Assembly (NCBI GenBank): GCA_028023455.1
Contig: JAQFVV010000020.1
Coordinates: 9,531,092-9,595,091, forward strand
DNA: 64,000 nucleotides
Origin: Epiperipatus broadwayi
Lineage: Eukaryota; Onychophora; Udeonychophora; Euonychophora; Peripatidae
Reading direction: 5' to 3'
In this document: positions 1-11,099 of the stretch, piece by piece
Layout: each line of letters begins with the position of its first letter
Numbering within the stretch: position 1 is the first letter of the stretch
The notes under the pieces: model-generated
The model's input: the letters and a program-made list of their open reading frames with translations, nothing else
Databases searched by the model: none
Told to the model about the DNA's origin: nothing
Position numbers and translations under genes: made by a program

Positions 1-721
1 ATTTTTGATGTGTAAATTGATATCTTTGATATTATGATGATAACACCATTAATATGAGGGTAGTATGTATTTTTTTTCTATAAATGAACATATCCATTAT
101 TAACCCTGCCAATACATTCAAGGCAGAGTTGATATAGGGAGAAAATTATATAATATAGGTAACACAGACCTCTAGGCCCTTATAAAGTAGCAGAAGTCCT
201 AAAGGAACTTTTAATTACAGTAAGTATAGTTAATGATATAACTTAGGTGAGATATATTCTCTGCTAAGATTTGAAATTAACTCAACCATACACACATCAG
301 AGACTTAGACTGATATACAATTTATTATAGTATATTCTTTAGGAAGTTTGGTTTATTTTATTCAAGTCAAAATAGCTTGTTGCATGTAATTTTCAGGAAA
401 ACTGAAATAACAGTTAAAAGTTTTTTTAAGGACTGGAAAGTTAAAATATAATATCAGAAAACATGTTTAAGAACAATCATTAACTGATATTGAGATTCAT
501 TACATATTTGATACAATGAAAAAAATAGAATATATTTAATGTTTTTGAATTGCAGAAAGACAAACTATTCAAAGGCTAAAGTTATGACAAAGTATTTGAC
601 TTTTTAAAAAAATTCTAAACTTTCGAGCATCTTGTATAAATCAAAGAAATGGCAAATTTTGTAAAATGTTTATCAAAATACAACAGCAGTGCTTAGACTA
701 AGAATCACTTTGTGTAATCAT
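1..721. other. Gene-free AT-rich DNA
   Basis: I see no open reading frame of useful length, no RNA gene and no recognisable repeat. The sequence is A/T-rich with scattered short T and A runs. Confidence 0.6.
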
Positions 722-736
722 AACACTGCTTTTTAA

Positions 737-821
737 AGTGTCATAGCATCGGCCGGGACGCGAACCCGCACCCCGGGCAACTGCTTGTAAGGCAGTCGCG
801 CTGACCTCTCGACCACCAATG
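737..821 (-). repeat. tRNA-derived SINE, Val-like, complete
   Basis: Read on the minus strand this is a tRNA-shaped unit of about 75 nt followed by TATGACACT. The acceptor halves GCATTGG and CCGATGC pair with one wobble. The anticodon arm ACTGC/GCAGT encloses the loop CTTACAA, giving anticodon TAC (Val). A B-box-like GGTTCGCGTCC is present. The direct repeats AACACTGCTTTTTAA (722-736) and AACACTGCCTTTTAA (822-836) flank it with one mismatch, showing it was inserted by LINE-type retroposition. The short tail and duplications argue against a functional tRNA gene. Confidence 0.85.
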
Positions 822-836
822 CAACACTGCCTTTTA

Positions 837-2065
837 ATTAACAAAATATCACGATTTTCTCTTTAACCCCAATGTATCTTTCAGAAGCAATTCTTCTCAA
901 TCCATTAAGTTCACTAATTAATGGATGCTAAATTATTAGTGCTAATTTTGGCTTAGAGGTTTTGTCAAAAATATAAATTTAGCCATAATGAATTAGTTCC
1001 TATTTTAAATCCGAAAGTTTAATTATACAATAGAGTTGTTTTTTTCCCCCAAAACTTGTTTTTTTTTTTTAGTTTTAAGATATTAATTTGATAGTATGAA
1101 CAATTTAAAGTAATTTCTAGAACATGAAGTCAATGATGAAAGCCATAAAACGGTGTCTAGTCTGGGAATATGGATAACTCTTGTATAGTATCCTTTATAG
1201 TATCCGTTATTCAAGTTTAAAAATAGATAGCTTTGAAGTAAGTATGAAGATTCTTGCTGCAAAAGATTATTATTAATAATGGGATGTGGCAGAATGCTTA
1301 TATGTCTCTAAAACTTTTTGCAACAGGTTTACAGGAGGTATCTGTGGACAAAAAAGAGATCAATGAAAATTAAATAAATACTTACTTAAATCATCTGGAT
1401 ATTGAATTTGTTGTGGTTGATTTCAAATATAGCACTCCAGAGATGCAGTAGCACTGCATAGTTTTATCAATAGTAGGTGCAGATTTTAGATTTCAAGATC
1501 CACGAAGCACTGTTTAATTTGTCATTTGTGATTCCAACTAACTTATAGTTATTTTTTAAGAACGACAGCACCAAAAATACATGCTAAAGTCAAGTAAATT
1601 TCAATGAGTTTTCAAAATAGGAAATGAAGATTGATAATAAATTGTAATACAATAATAAAAATAAAATTTTTTTTAAAATTATTAATAGTAATAAAAAAAG
1701 GATTTTTAATAAATGGAGTATTACGAATATTTATTTACTTTTGGATCTCAGAACCGGAAAGTTAATAGGAGACCAATACAAAGATTGCAAATAATAAAAC
1801 TATTCCAATGAAATATATGTTGCCTGTTTTTTAAAAAAATAAATATATATATGTAAGAGAAAACAAACAGATATTAATTATATTGCTAAAAAAGGTAAAC
1901 TAACAAGTGGTTTGTTGGTAAGAAAGTTATATAATGTTCAAGCACTGAAAACGAAGCAATTGACCTGGAATATGTTACTCTTCATCATTCTGCCATTATA
2001 TTAAATAACACAGGGAACTGAAAAAATTAAAAGGGAAAAATGGAGTTGGAACATATATATATATT
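837..2065. other. Gene-free AT-rich DNA
   Basis: No gene or clear repeat. There are homopolymer runs near 1040-1070 and 1660-1680 only. Confidence 0.55.
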
Positions 2066-2069
2066 AGAA

Positions 2070-2190
2070 GGAAAAATGAACAGATGGTCAGCTGATGTTC
2101 TGGACTAGATTTTAATAAATTATAAGAGACCTAAAAAGCGACTGCACGTGAGATGGATTAATGAAAATAATGTTGAGTAATGTGCAGAAT
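2070..2190 (+). pseudogene. RTE-type LINE 3' coding remnant
   Basis: In the frame starting at 2075 the translation runs NRWSADVLD, a stop, then KRPKKRLHVRWINE. This is the pattern that precedes the end of RTE-type LINE reverse transcriptases (DNRW..VL.W..R..KRP..RP..RW.DEI). The better copy on the minus strand at 49290-49870 has the equivalent NRWRIEILNWISRDCKRP and HVRWMDEI, which supports the match. The copy here is short and broken by stops. It is a dead fragment. Confidence 0.6.
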
Positions 2191-3420
2191 AAAACATTAA
2201 GCTCAGAGAGACATTAAATCTGCAATGAGTTTAAAATGATCGAAAATGATAATTAATTTTTGTCATTTTTATTTGAGGAACCCTTTTAATACTGAATTTT
2301 AATTTATAAAATTTTTGCAAAGATAATTGCAATTTTATATTTTAATTATCAACTAGGAATTATTCAAAATGAGTTTCATAAATTCCGGAATAAACTTACA
2401 GATTCCTATTATTAATCAATTGTTATCATATTAAAATTGATTTTATTTAACATTTCTAATAAAGTTAAAATGCAGATACAGCAGAATCTCAAACTGCTAA
2501 CCAAGCTTGATTCTTAGAATAGCTGAATAATCAATATTAGTAGTATTAATTAAAAATTATTAAATTCTTGTTAGTTATTTTAAAAATTCTTAATAAAGCA
2601 TAAAAGTTTTAAAATACCAGAGTTTTAAGCTCAAGAAAACATATTAATTAAATACTCAATTTAAATTTAAAAAACTTGATTCTTTAACATATACTAAAGA
2701 TGATCAAATAAGGGTTGTTCTCTACTTTTTGCCATTTATATAATAAGCTTGAACAATCAGATTGCCATGCCAGAGTGGGTTTAAACCCCTATATCCTATG
2801 CAGTGTTTAGGAATGATTCTTGGAATTCAAAAATCAAGGTAATGCATTTATATTTCTAGTAATTCCCTTCAACTTTATATTCAAGCAAAAAACGTAAAAT
2901 TTAAATCAGCCTAAGGTTTGAATCCAAGACAATCTGATTAACATTGACAAAATAAAAGTCAGAAACTAATCTGGAAATGGTGATTTAAATGTACTTTCAG
3001 TTGGTAATAGTGGCTAAAGAATAGAAAGCTACTCTTGTTTTACCATATATTGTATAAACTAATGAAATGAGTGCTCCTGACCAAAGAATAAAAATGCCCA
3101 CATATAAAAACAAGAATTAAGCTTCTTAAAAACATATAGCTACTGATTCACGATTAGATTTATGAAAGTGCTCAAGTGGGTTGGATTGAGTTCAAAACCT
3201 TAAGATATTTTAAATTTCAAGCTTTTGATTTGAATAATGAAATGGACTTAAAGATAGTTACTAGATGCATAATTACATTAGTTCTAGCTTAGAATTTAAG
3301 CTTTATCAATGAAAGCAAAATCAGAAAACTGTTCTTGAGGTGACAATATAAATGTTTTACCATCTGTTATTCACTAATTTTTGAAGCTTACTATAGATAG
3401 CAAAGAAGTAGGAAGTTGTC

Positions 3421-3540
<120 letters not shown>

Positions 3541-6500
3541 TTTGCATCATAACATGATTATGAACTAGTGAAGCTGTTTAAAAATACATTTTCATATAAT
3601 AATATTTCTTAAAAGCACCCACACATACAAAACCCAGTAAATATATTAAAAGGTAAGGCACATGATGTAATAGTTGTAAATCTATCAACTTTACCTATGA
3701 TGTAGATTGAATCTCAACTAAGATAAATCTTAATATTGATCTGATTTCAATGAGGTTTTATACGTTTTATTTATTAGTTTGTTTGCTAATTCAGTTAATT
3801 AATCATTAGTAAATACGTATCAAATTATTTTTAGTTAGAATACAAAACAATATAAAAAAACTTTTATCCCCACTATTCGGGCAATTTTCAATCATGTGCA
3901 GTGACTTCTGTTTAAATAACAACTAAAAAAGCTTTTGTCTTGTAATGTGTTAGGTAGCGAAAGCAATAATTCAGATAGAATTCTAATTGACAAAAAGACA
4001 AAAAACAACAACAACTAAATTACACCTAACATCGCATAAACCTGTGAATGTGGTTGTCAATTTAGCATACACACTGAAGAGAAGGATGCTCAGCGTATCT
4101 AAAAACCTATTCATGCATTAAAATAAAAATAACATGATAAATTTTTGGGAAGTCATTCTCTGTACAAGCATACCAATGACAGATGAAATACAATAGTTCT
4201 ATTATAAATAAAAAGTAATCAAATGATTTATTTTTGGGGAATTCAGAAAAATTTCAACCCTGGAATTAACAGAACTGGCTGTGATCCATGATGCTTAAAC
4301 TTTAGAGTCAGCTATTTACTGCATCAAACCATGTAAAGCAATACTTTTTTCTCCTGGGAACCTTTAATTTTGGAGTTACCCACTATTAACCCACACTAGG
4401 ATATATATCTAATCAAAACCATCCAATTTCGTACCTATAAAAAAATCTTTAAAAATATTTATTAATTTAAATTTTTTTATTTAAAAGAATCAATAATCGT
4501 AGTATATCTTGGGTATTCATTCTAATCATTTCACAAGAAATACTTATTTAAATCTAATAAAATTGTTTTGCAACTATTTTGTTCTGTTTATTGATAATAT
4601 ATCAAAGCTATATTTCAAATCATTCGCTTTCAAAATGTAATCTATATAATCAAGATAAGAATATAAAGCTTTATATCACACAAAATTGAAAATCGCTTCT
4701 ATTGATTTTCAGCTCTGTATTATATCTGGTCTTGTTGACATATATGATTTTGTCAGTAACTCATTTAAATTAAGCTGTGAAGAATTAATTTAAATCCAGT
4801 CGTGTTATAAATTAACAGCTTCTCAAAGTATTTCGAGATTTACGACAATCTGAAATATAATGCTTATTCTTAGAATGCACATTAAAAAATAAATCAATTG
4901 ACAAATTTATCCTTTGCTTTTGAAATATCTTATAATAATATAATCTGTAAGTAGGAAAGGATGCGTCATAATACAATATTTTTTTTTGGTTTTAACATTA
5001 ATGCATCAATAGTCATCTGAATAATTAAGATTATCTTCGAACAATTACTCCCTAGCTATAATAATTTTTCAAGAATTATGAATAGCAAAATATGCTGACT
5101 ATAACTTCATGTAAGAAAAATCTTAAGACTTTTTTTTATACCTGAAAAATACCATATCCAGATTGTGGCCATGAAAAATGGATGCACGAAGTCCTTAATT
5201 CCAGGTTAATAAAGATACGTTCAATAAGATTTTATGCTGTTACATTGTTATACTAATATAAACGTTTATTGAGGATCACTTCTATTAAATGTAAAAAAAT
5301 ATAAAAGAAGTAGGAAGCATATACTGAGATTTAACACTATGAGGCATATTTTTGCAGTACTGTATTCTAAAAATGTTGTGCACATCTCAAGATGTAAGAT
5401 TTCATCAGAAAATTACACATATATATGCATCATTACATCCTTATCAATATTTCAAATGTACATTAGTTTACTCTAACTGTTCAAAATGTACTGCTGAACT
5501 GCAATATAATTTTAAAGACCTGATATATTACAGGAAAAAGAACGTTTAATTAAATTAAGTATTGAAGTTATATACATATACAGATCTAAAATTCTTGATT
5601 CTAGGGTGGTTTTTTTTTTATTATAATTTTTTTAATATTTTAATAATATCTCTTATGATCTTGATGTGATTTAAAACTTTGCTAAGATAAATAAACAGAG
5701 CAACTCACATAGTAATTAGACTTATTAATTTATGATTATTCATTAATAATTTTTTATTTAATTTTATATATAAATATGTATACAAAAGTATTAATTGTAA
5801 AAATGATCATTTTTGAAATAATCGAAGTTTTTGAATTTTAGATATTAGAATGCTGGTATTGTACCTGTATATATGTATATAAAAAGCCTTTAAATAGCCT
5901 CTATAAAGTAAAGATCTCTTCAACAATTCTCCAAAAATAGTGGTGAAAAAAGCACGTGTGATAATGATTTTAATGTTTTTCTATTTTTGTTTTATCCTTA
6001 TTTACTGATAAATTTTGAATAGCAAGCTCGGTTGACCACAAGAAAAATATTGTTTATTTTGAACCTGGAAAAATTTCCATTTTACTCTGAACTGGATCAA
6101 AACTTTAGGTTGAAAACCTGGAAAATGTTGTATCACTATGTTGTAAAACCCTTCTTATATATATATGTCATTAAAAGGCAGTCAACACTTAGACAATTCT
6201 CAATATCAATAACAATCAACAATTTCAAATTGCTATCAAGGCAACTTCCTTATATATATATAACATTTTATTAACATGACTCTGCAAATAATTTAACACT
6301 CTATTTTTAATTTGTAATTTATAAGTGATAGTTATAATTAGCTTAGAGATCCCAATTTGTAAATAGATAGATAGCAGAATGAAGCCATAGAACAACCAAA
6401 AATTACCATATCATAAGAATTTTGTCAATGGAAAAAAAAGACAAAAGAAATGGGGTAATTATAGTATCAGTCTGCAAAGTTTTTATGATGTTTATTGCAA

Positions 6501-6640
6501 AATGTTATTTTATTTTGAATGCGGATTTTTCATTTAAAAATTTGTGTTTCTCATTGCCTGTACTCATTACTGCAAAATAATAACAAACACCTTAGAAAAA
6601 CGTTCTTAATTAAAGATTTGACCTTGTCATATTATTCTTT
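3541..6640. other. Gene-free AT-rich DNA with SINE-like scraps
   Basis: Short open frames at 5352-5549 and 6032-6274 have no recognisable domain and AT-driven composition, so I do not call genes. Around 4250-4330 there is a weak tRNA-like B-box arrangement on the minus strand that may be an old SINE. Confidence 0.5.
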
Positions 6641-6646
6641 GAGAAT

Positions 6647-6769
6647 GAAAAAATGATTTTTTTTTTCATATGTCATAGCAGCGGCCGGGAGGTGAACCCA
6701 CAACCGTCTGCAACCAACTATTTGCTTGCAAGGTGGCTGCAATGATCTCTCAGCTAACAACACTAGCAA
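6647..6769 (-). repeat. tRNA-derived SINE, subfamily 2
   Basis: Minus-strand unit with a Val-like 3' half (GGTTCACCTCCCGGCCGCTG, then CTATGACATATG) and a longer central segment containing GTTGGTTGCAGACGGTTGTG. The same central segment occurs at 25851-25973 and 51069-51194, so this is a separate subfamily from the 85-bp unit at 737-821. The 9-bp direct repeats TTTGAGAAT at 6638-6646 and 6770-6778 bound it, with an A-rich tail on the transcript 3' side. Confidence 0.8.
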
Positions 6770-6977
6770 TTTGAGAATAGAGAATCAACTTAAAATATCT
6801 TGATAGATTTGCGATACAAAAGATGAACTTGGATGTTAGTATGCAACAGAGACTTCACTGTGTTGCTGCTATCCTTAAATTAAAAGATATGTTATACTGC
6901 TATAACTCCTTCATCAGAGTTAGTTGCATATATAATTGTGATTTTCCAATTTTACTGCATAAAAAAAAGATAAACTT

Positions 6978-7064
6978 TAAAAAAGTCAGCACGACTGCCT
7001 TGCACTTGCAGGCAGTTGCGCGGGTTGTGGGTTCACATCCCGGCTGATGCTATGACACTTTAAA
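6978..7064 (+). repeat. 5'-truncated tRNA-derived SINE
   Basis: Begins at GTCAGCACGACTGCC, inside the D-arm of the unit, and ends GCTGATGCTATGACACTTT plus A-run. The B box GTGGGTTCACATCCC is retained. The 17-bp direct repeats at 6961-6977 and 7065-7081 (A-run plus GATAAACTT) show that the truncated copy was inserted as such. The missing A box would prevent independent pol III transcription. Confidence 0.8.
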
Positions 7065-7229
7065 AAAAAAAAGATAAACTTATATAATTAAAACATACAC
7101 TTAGAAAATTTTGTTTGAAGATGCTTCATAAGATTTTGAAAATATAGTTATAATCAACATGTTTTTCCATTTTCTGGATGTGACTATACTAAATAAATCT
7201 TGTGTCAAAGATGTGCAGAGGTCATTTTT

Positions 7230-7275
7230 TCAGGCGCATAGTCTTAAGGTTATAGCCTTAATAAATATTATGTTA
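7230..7275 (+). repeat. Dispersed repeat with small palindrome
   Basis: Contains GGCGCATA followed by TTAAGGTTATAGCCTTAA, itself nearly palindromic. The reverse complement of the whole block recurs at 55795-55835 with the same spacing. I do not recognise the family. Confidence 0.5.
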
Positions 7276-7705
7276 TAAAACTACTATGCATGAACTTTAA
7301 CAGACTTCCTAAAAATGTATTTTATGATAAACATAGTTGCACCATAAATCATAATCATTCTAAAAATATGTTATGTTAATTGCTTTCATTGGAAAATATG
7401 GCTGAAAATAAAGTATAATGGAAAATTACAATTATGAAAGATCTTTTAGAAAAAAACAATTTGCTAAAGAAAGGAGGAACGTCATTATACCTTTGTCAAA
7501 TTAATAGACATTGATACTAAAAGGTGAGATGGACATTTTATATTTTACAAGATTGAATTGTATAGTTATCATAAATTTATTTCTGATCTTGATTTTTTTT
7601 TTTTAGTTTTTCTATTATGACAGTGGGATGGCATTAGAATAGCCATATTCATTTATTAGTAATGATAAGAGATAAAATATCTTTTTAAATAAATATCCCA
7701 CTGAA

Positions 7706-7835
7706 GGGCAAAAACTTTTCCAATACCTTCTCACAGACAAATAGTCAAGAACAAAGCATTACTCACCAGGCTTTCTGATTGCTAGTGATAAGTGTTTGAA
7801 TATTTTTTTAATCTTTTGTTTTACTTTCTATCTAA
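7706..7835 (+). repeat. Dispersed repeat, copy 1
   Basis: Shares the ordered blocks GGCAAAAACTTYTCCAAT, AAAGCATTACTCRCCAG, a TTTCYRAWTGC-type stretch and a TTTGAAATATTT-like stretch with 41317-41430 in the same orientation. Differences are scattered, so both are old copies. No coding capacity and no recognised family. Confidence 0.6.
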
Positions 7836-7839
7836 GAAT

Positions 7840-9330
7840 ACCTCCATACCCATTCACCAATATATGTTGGTTGATTAGCTAGATTGGTTATGGACCAACT
7901 ATCTGGGAGAAAAATTCTAAACGTTTTGAAGAATTTTACTTGCCTGGATTTAAACTCCATTGCATAGGTACAGCAAATGAATGAACTTCCTCTTCACCAG
8001 AAGACTTTACATTTATAAGTTGCTAATACATAAATGAATCTAATGAGCAGTTTGTATGCACAATGCCATACTATTTTTTTCTACATATCTGTGGACTTCT
8101 GCATAATCATAAGTACTTTTATTTCTAAAATCTTTAACCAACTTCTTTCTTTCTTCCACTTGTTACTATTATCTTCAAAAGTTTTTTTGCAGTTCTTTTA
8201 TTTCTAAGAATATCCTTAAACTTTCTTCTTTTTTTAATTTCTACAATAAATTAATTCAATATTAGATAATAAGAGACTTTGATTTCAAACTTGTCCCTTG
8301 CTGGTAAAAGAAAAAAAAAAGAAATAATTTTGTTTTTGTAGATAATTTATATTTAAAATAACATTCATTTCTAGTTAAAAACTATTACACAAATACAATT
8401 TAAAATTTAAATAAATAAATATTAATACATATGAAGCAAATAAAATCTTTTATTCTTTAATTTATTAATATTATTTTTAGCAGTTAATAATAACAAAAAA
8501 TATATATTAAACATATTTTATTTGAAGTTAATCTTTTTGATTTAAATTATAAAATATTTCAATAAATTTTTATCTATCAAACACTTTAAAACAATTTCTC
8601 TAAGATGAAAAGGATTTTCTTTAAGAGGATTGCTTTTATAAATAATTCTATTTTTAATAAACTAAATGATAAAATAAAACTTTTAAAAAAGTTTTATATG
8701 CTTAAATAAAACTTACTCTTTTAAATTTATTTTTTTAAAATTATGATTTCCAATAAAAAATGTTTTATATAAATATTGGTATTTATAAATAAAAAAAACA
8801 GATAACAGTAAAAATGATAATATTTGCATAGACATTCAAATTTTTTTAAAATAAACTATATAATAAATTTAATGAATACAAAAACTAAATATGTAATGAT
8901 CCTTTTATTTTTCTTTAGTATAGTGTCCCACCAGAAAAAAAGCCAATTAGGCAAATAGTGTTAATGGTACGGTGTAATTTAAAGTGCACCATGACCGTTC
9001 AAGTCGGAACATAAAAAAAAAACATGTCTAGAAATTCAATATGTTAACCCCTGCTTTATATAATTTATTGCAGGGATGATGAGTTTAAGATCAAAACATT
9101 CCTGAATTAAAATATAATCTGTCACATATGATGATCAAATATCATGTCTTCTTGAACCATATCTATTCCAATTCCAAAACAAACAAATAATAACACTTGA
9201 GAGATGAATTTGAAATGATTGTACAAATCAATATGTAAAATACAAATATATCCATGTATAAAATATGTTAGTCTATTGCTCTGTTTATTTAATATTTTTC
9301 AGTGCTATTGTTTAACTTTTTCTGCAACAG
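7840..9330. other. Gene-free AT-rich DNA
   Basis: Very A/T-rich, with long A or T runs near 8300-8900. Nothing beyond low complexity is visible. Confidence 0.55.
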
Positions 9331-9346
9331 ACTTTATTGTCATATT

Positions 9347-9445
9347 ATTATTTTTTTAATGTGTCAAAGCATCGGCTAGGAAACAAACCCCGGGACAACA
9401 GCTTGTAAGGCAGCTGTGCTAACCATTCGGCCACCAATGCTTGAT
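9347..9445 (-). repeat. tRNA-derived SINE, Val-like
   Basis: On the minus strand the unit opens GCATTGGTGGCCGAATGG and retains the TTAGC A-box end and the CAGCT...AGCTG anticodon arm around TTAC. It ends CCTAGCCGATGCTTTGACAC. Imperfect direct repeats TTTATTGTCATATT (9333-9346) and TTTACTGTCATATT (9446-9459) bound it. The B box (GGGTTTGTTTCC) is damaged. Confidence 0.8.
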
Positions 9446-9459
9446 TTTACTGTCATATT

Positions 9460-10165
9460 TTCACAATGAAAACAATCAATATGCATTTTTTAAAGAGTGT
9501 TTTGATGAAAATCTGATTGATTGTATTGAAACAGTCAGATATGTCTATCATACTGTTTCACCTACTATATGCTATAGTAGTACTTTTATTTATATACTGT
9601 ACCAGTCAGAATTGTATGTTCGTCTAACAAGAATTAGCATCTAAGCAAAAGTACCTAGAGTTCAATGATATGCAAGATACACAGGTCAGGAATACTCATG
9701 AACTCCACCCTATTGCCCATTTCCCAAATCTATAACATTACAAACAACACTTCTGATGATAGCAAATGACATTCTAACAATCCCTGGCCCAGAGGGTCAG
9801 CAGGGACACAAGAGATCTAATGATTAACTAAAGGATGACACAATATAATAACAGATGTGCATGCATGAATTAATAAAATGTCCAAAGAATAAATTATTAA
9901 ATATGATTTTATTGAAAATAACATTAATGATGCAATTAAATTAGTATATGAGCAAATGGATATAGACTTAAAAACACATTATAACTCTGATTACACATAA
10001 TAAATACTCTATCTGGTTTTCACATAATGTTGATGTGAGCATTCCATGCTGACTTTAGCAACATAAATTAAGGTTTGATGGATATTCAAGTACTAAATAT
10101 ACATATTAGTAAGAAATTAATTAATTGAAATGATATGGCTTAATATGCTAATTTAAAATATATTT
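9460..10165. other. Gene-free DNA
   Basis: An open frame at 9441-9644 begins inside the SINE and has no recognisable content. The rest shows no gene. Confidence 0.5.
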
Positions 10166-10169
10166 TATA

Positions 10170-10400
10170 GGGCTTCTATTATTCACGCTATTATATTTTA
10201 AATCACTAAGAATGTAATGGAATTCAATAACCATACATGGGCTTTTATTATGAACATTATGATATTTTAAGTCACAAAGAATATAATGGATTTTAATAAC
10301 TATACGTGGGCTTTTATTATATACATTATGATAGTTTGAATAACAAATGATCTAGTGAATTTTGATTATACCTGGATTTCATCATATTTACATTAACGAT
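10170..10400 (+). repeat. Tandem repeat, 69-bp unit
   Basis: Units start at 10170, 10239 and 10308, exactly 69 bp apart, with a decayed fourth from about 10374. Each opens GGGCTTYTATTAT and carries ATTATGATATTTTAARTCAC and AATAACYATACRTGGG. Identity falls from the first two units to the later ones, as expected of an ageing minisatellite. Confidence 0.8.
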
Positions 10401-10840
10401 AGATTAATTATCTTGGAAATTATAAATGATTCATCATTTATGATTTACATATAAAATAAGGAAAAGCATAATTATCTCAACATTCAGTCACATGACTTGA
10501 CTTTTATAGGCTTTATTAAAAGTTAACTTTCAACATATTTAATAGCGTTTTAACGATAGGGTGGATAGCACTAATAAGCTATAACATGTGATAGGGCCAA
10601 CTAAATTTATATTATAATATGAGAAATTGGGTGGCTTAGGAAAATCATATCATTATGACTTACAGATGAATAAAATATATGAGGAAGTATAAACGATAGT
10701 GTACGGACCGAATGATAACGTTTGAAAGGACGAGAAGCTTCATCAACTTGAGAACGAAAAACATAAGCTCATCTACGCTTGTGACAGATAGCATCCAAAG
10801 AAGTGGTTGGCAAGATACTATGGTTCTGGTTTTCCGAATG

Positions 10841-11074
10841 TTAACCCATAATAGAGCCTATGCGACCAAACACAACCTTTGAAGTCGGGGCCTCCACACT
10901 CCACCGAGAAATGTGCTTTAAGGATTCCAGTAACAAGAGAAAGTATGACAAAGCGACATTTGATTGATGAACGCTATCACCGGGACGCATTGCGAGGGCT
11001 TTCAGGTCTGTATTAACACTGATTTTTATTTGTGGCCTTAACGAATAAGTAAGCCTAGCATAATGAAGTGACAA
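10841..11074 (-). CDS. Unrecognised 77-codon ORF in a GC-richer patch
   Basis: The frame runs MSLHYARLTYSLRPQ... to ...FGRIGSIMG and lies in a block (about 10690-11080) clearly richer in G+C and CpG than its surroundings. I recognise no domain, signal peptide or membrane span. There is no poly-A tail, terminal repeat or partner copy in this window. It could be an exon of an unseen gene, a fragment of an unknown repeat, or chance. No clear splice sites frame it. I give it as a composition anomaly, not as a confirmed gene. Confidence 0.2.
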   Translation of the reverse strand: MSLHYARLTYSLRPQIKISVNTDLKALAMRPGDSVHQSNVALSYFLLLLESLKHISRWSVEAPTSKVVFGRIGSIMG

Positions 11075-11099
11075 TATACAAGCAATCCCAAAAAGGGCT

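Noticed and set aside
738-820. Functional tRNA-Val gene
   Set aside because: The T-arm is imperfect, a SINE tail and target-site duplications are present, and similar copies recur elsewhere in the window.
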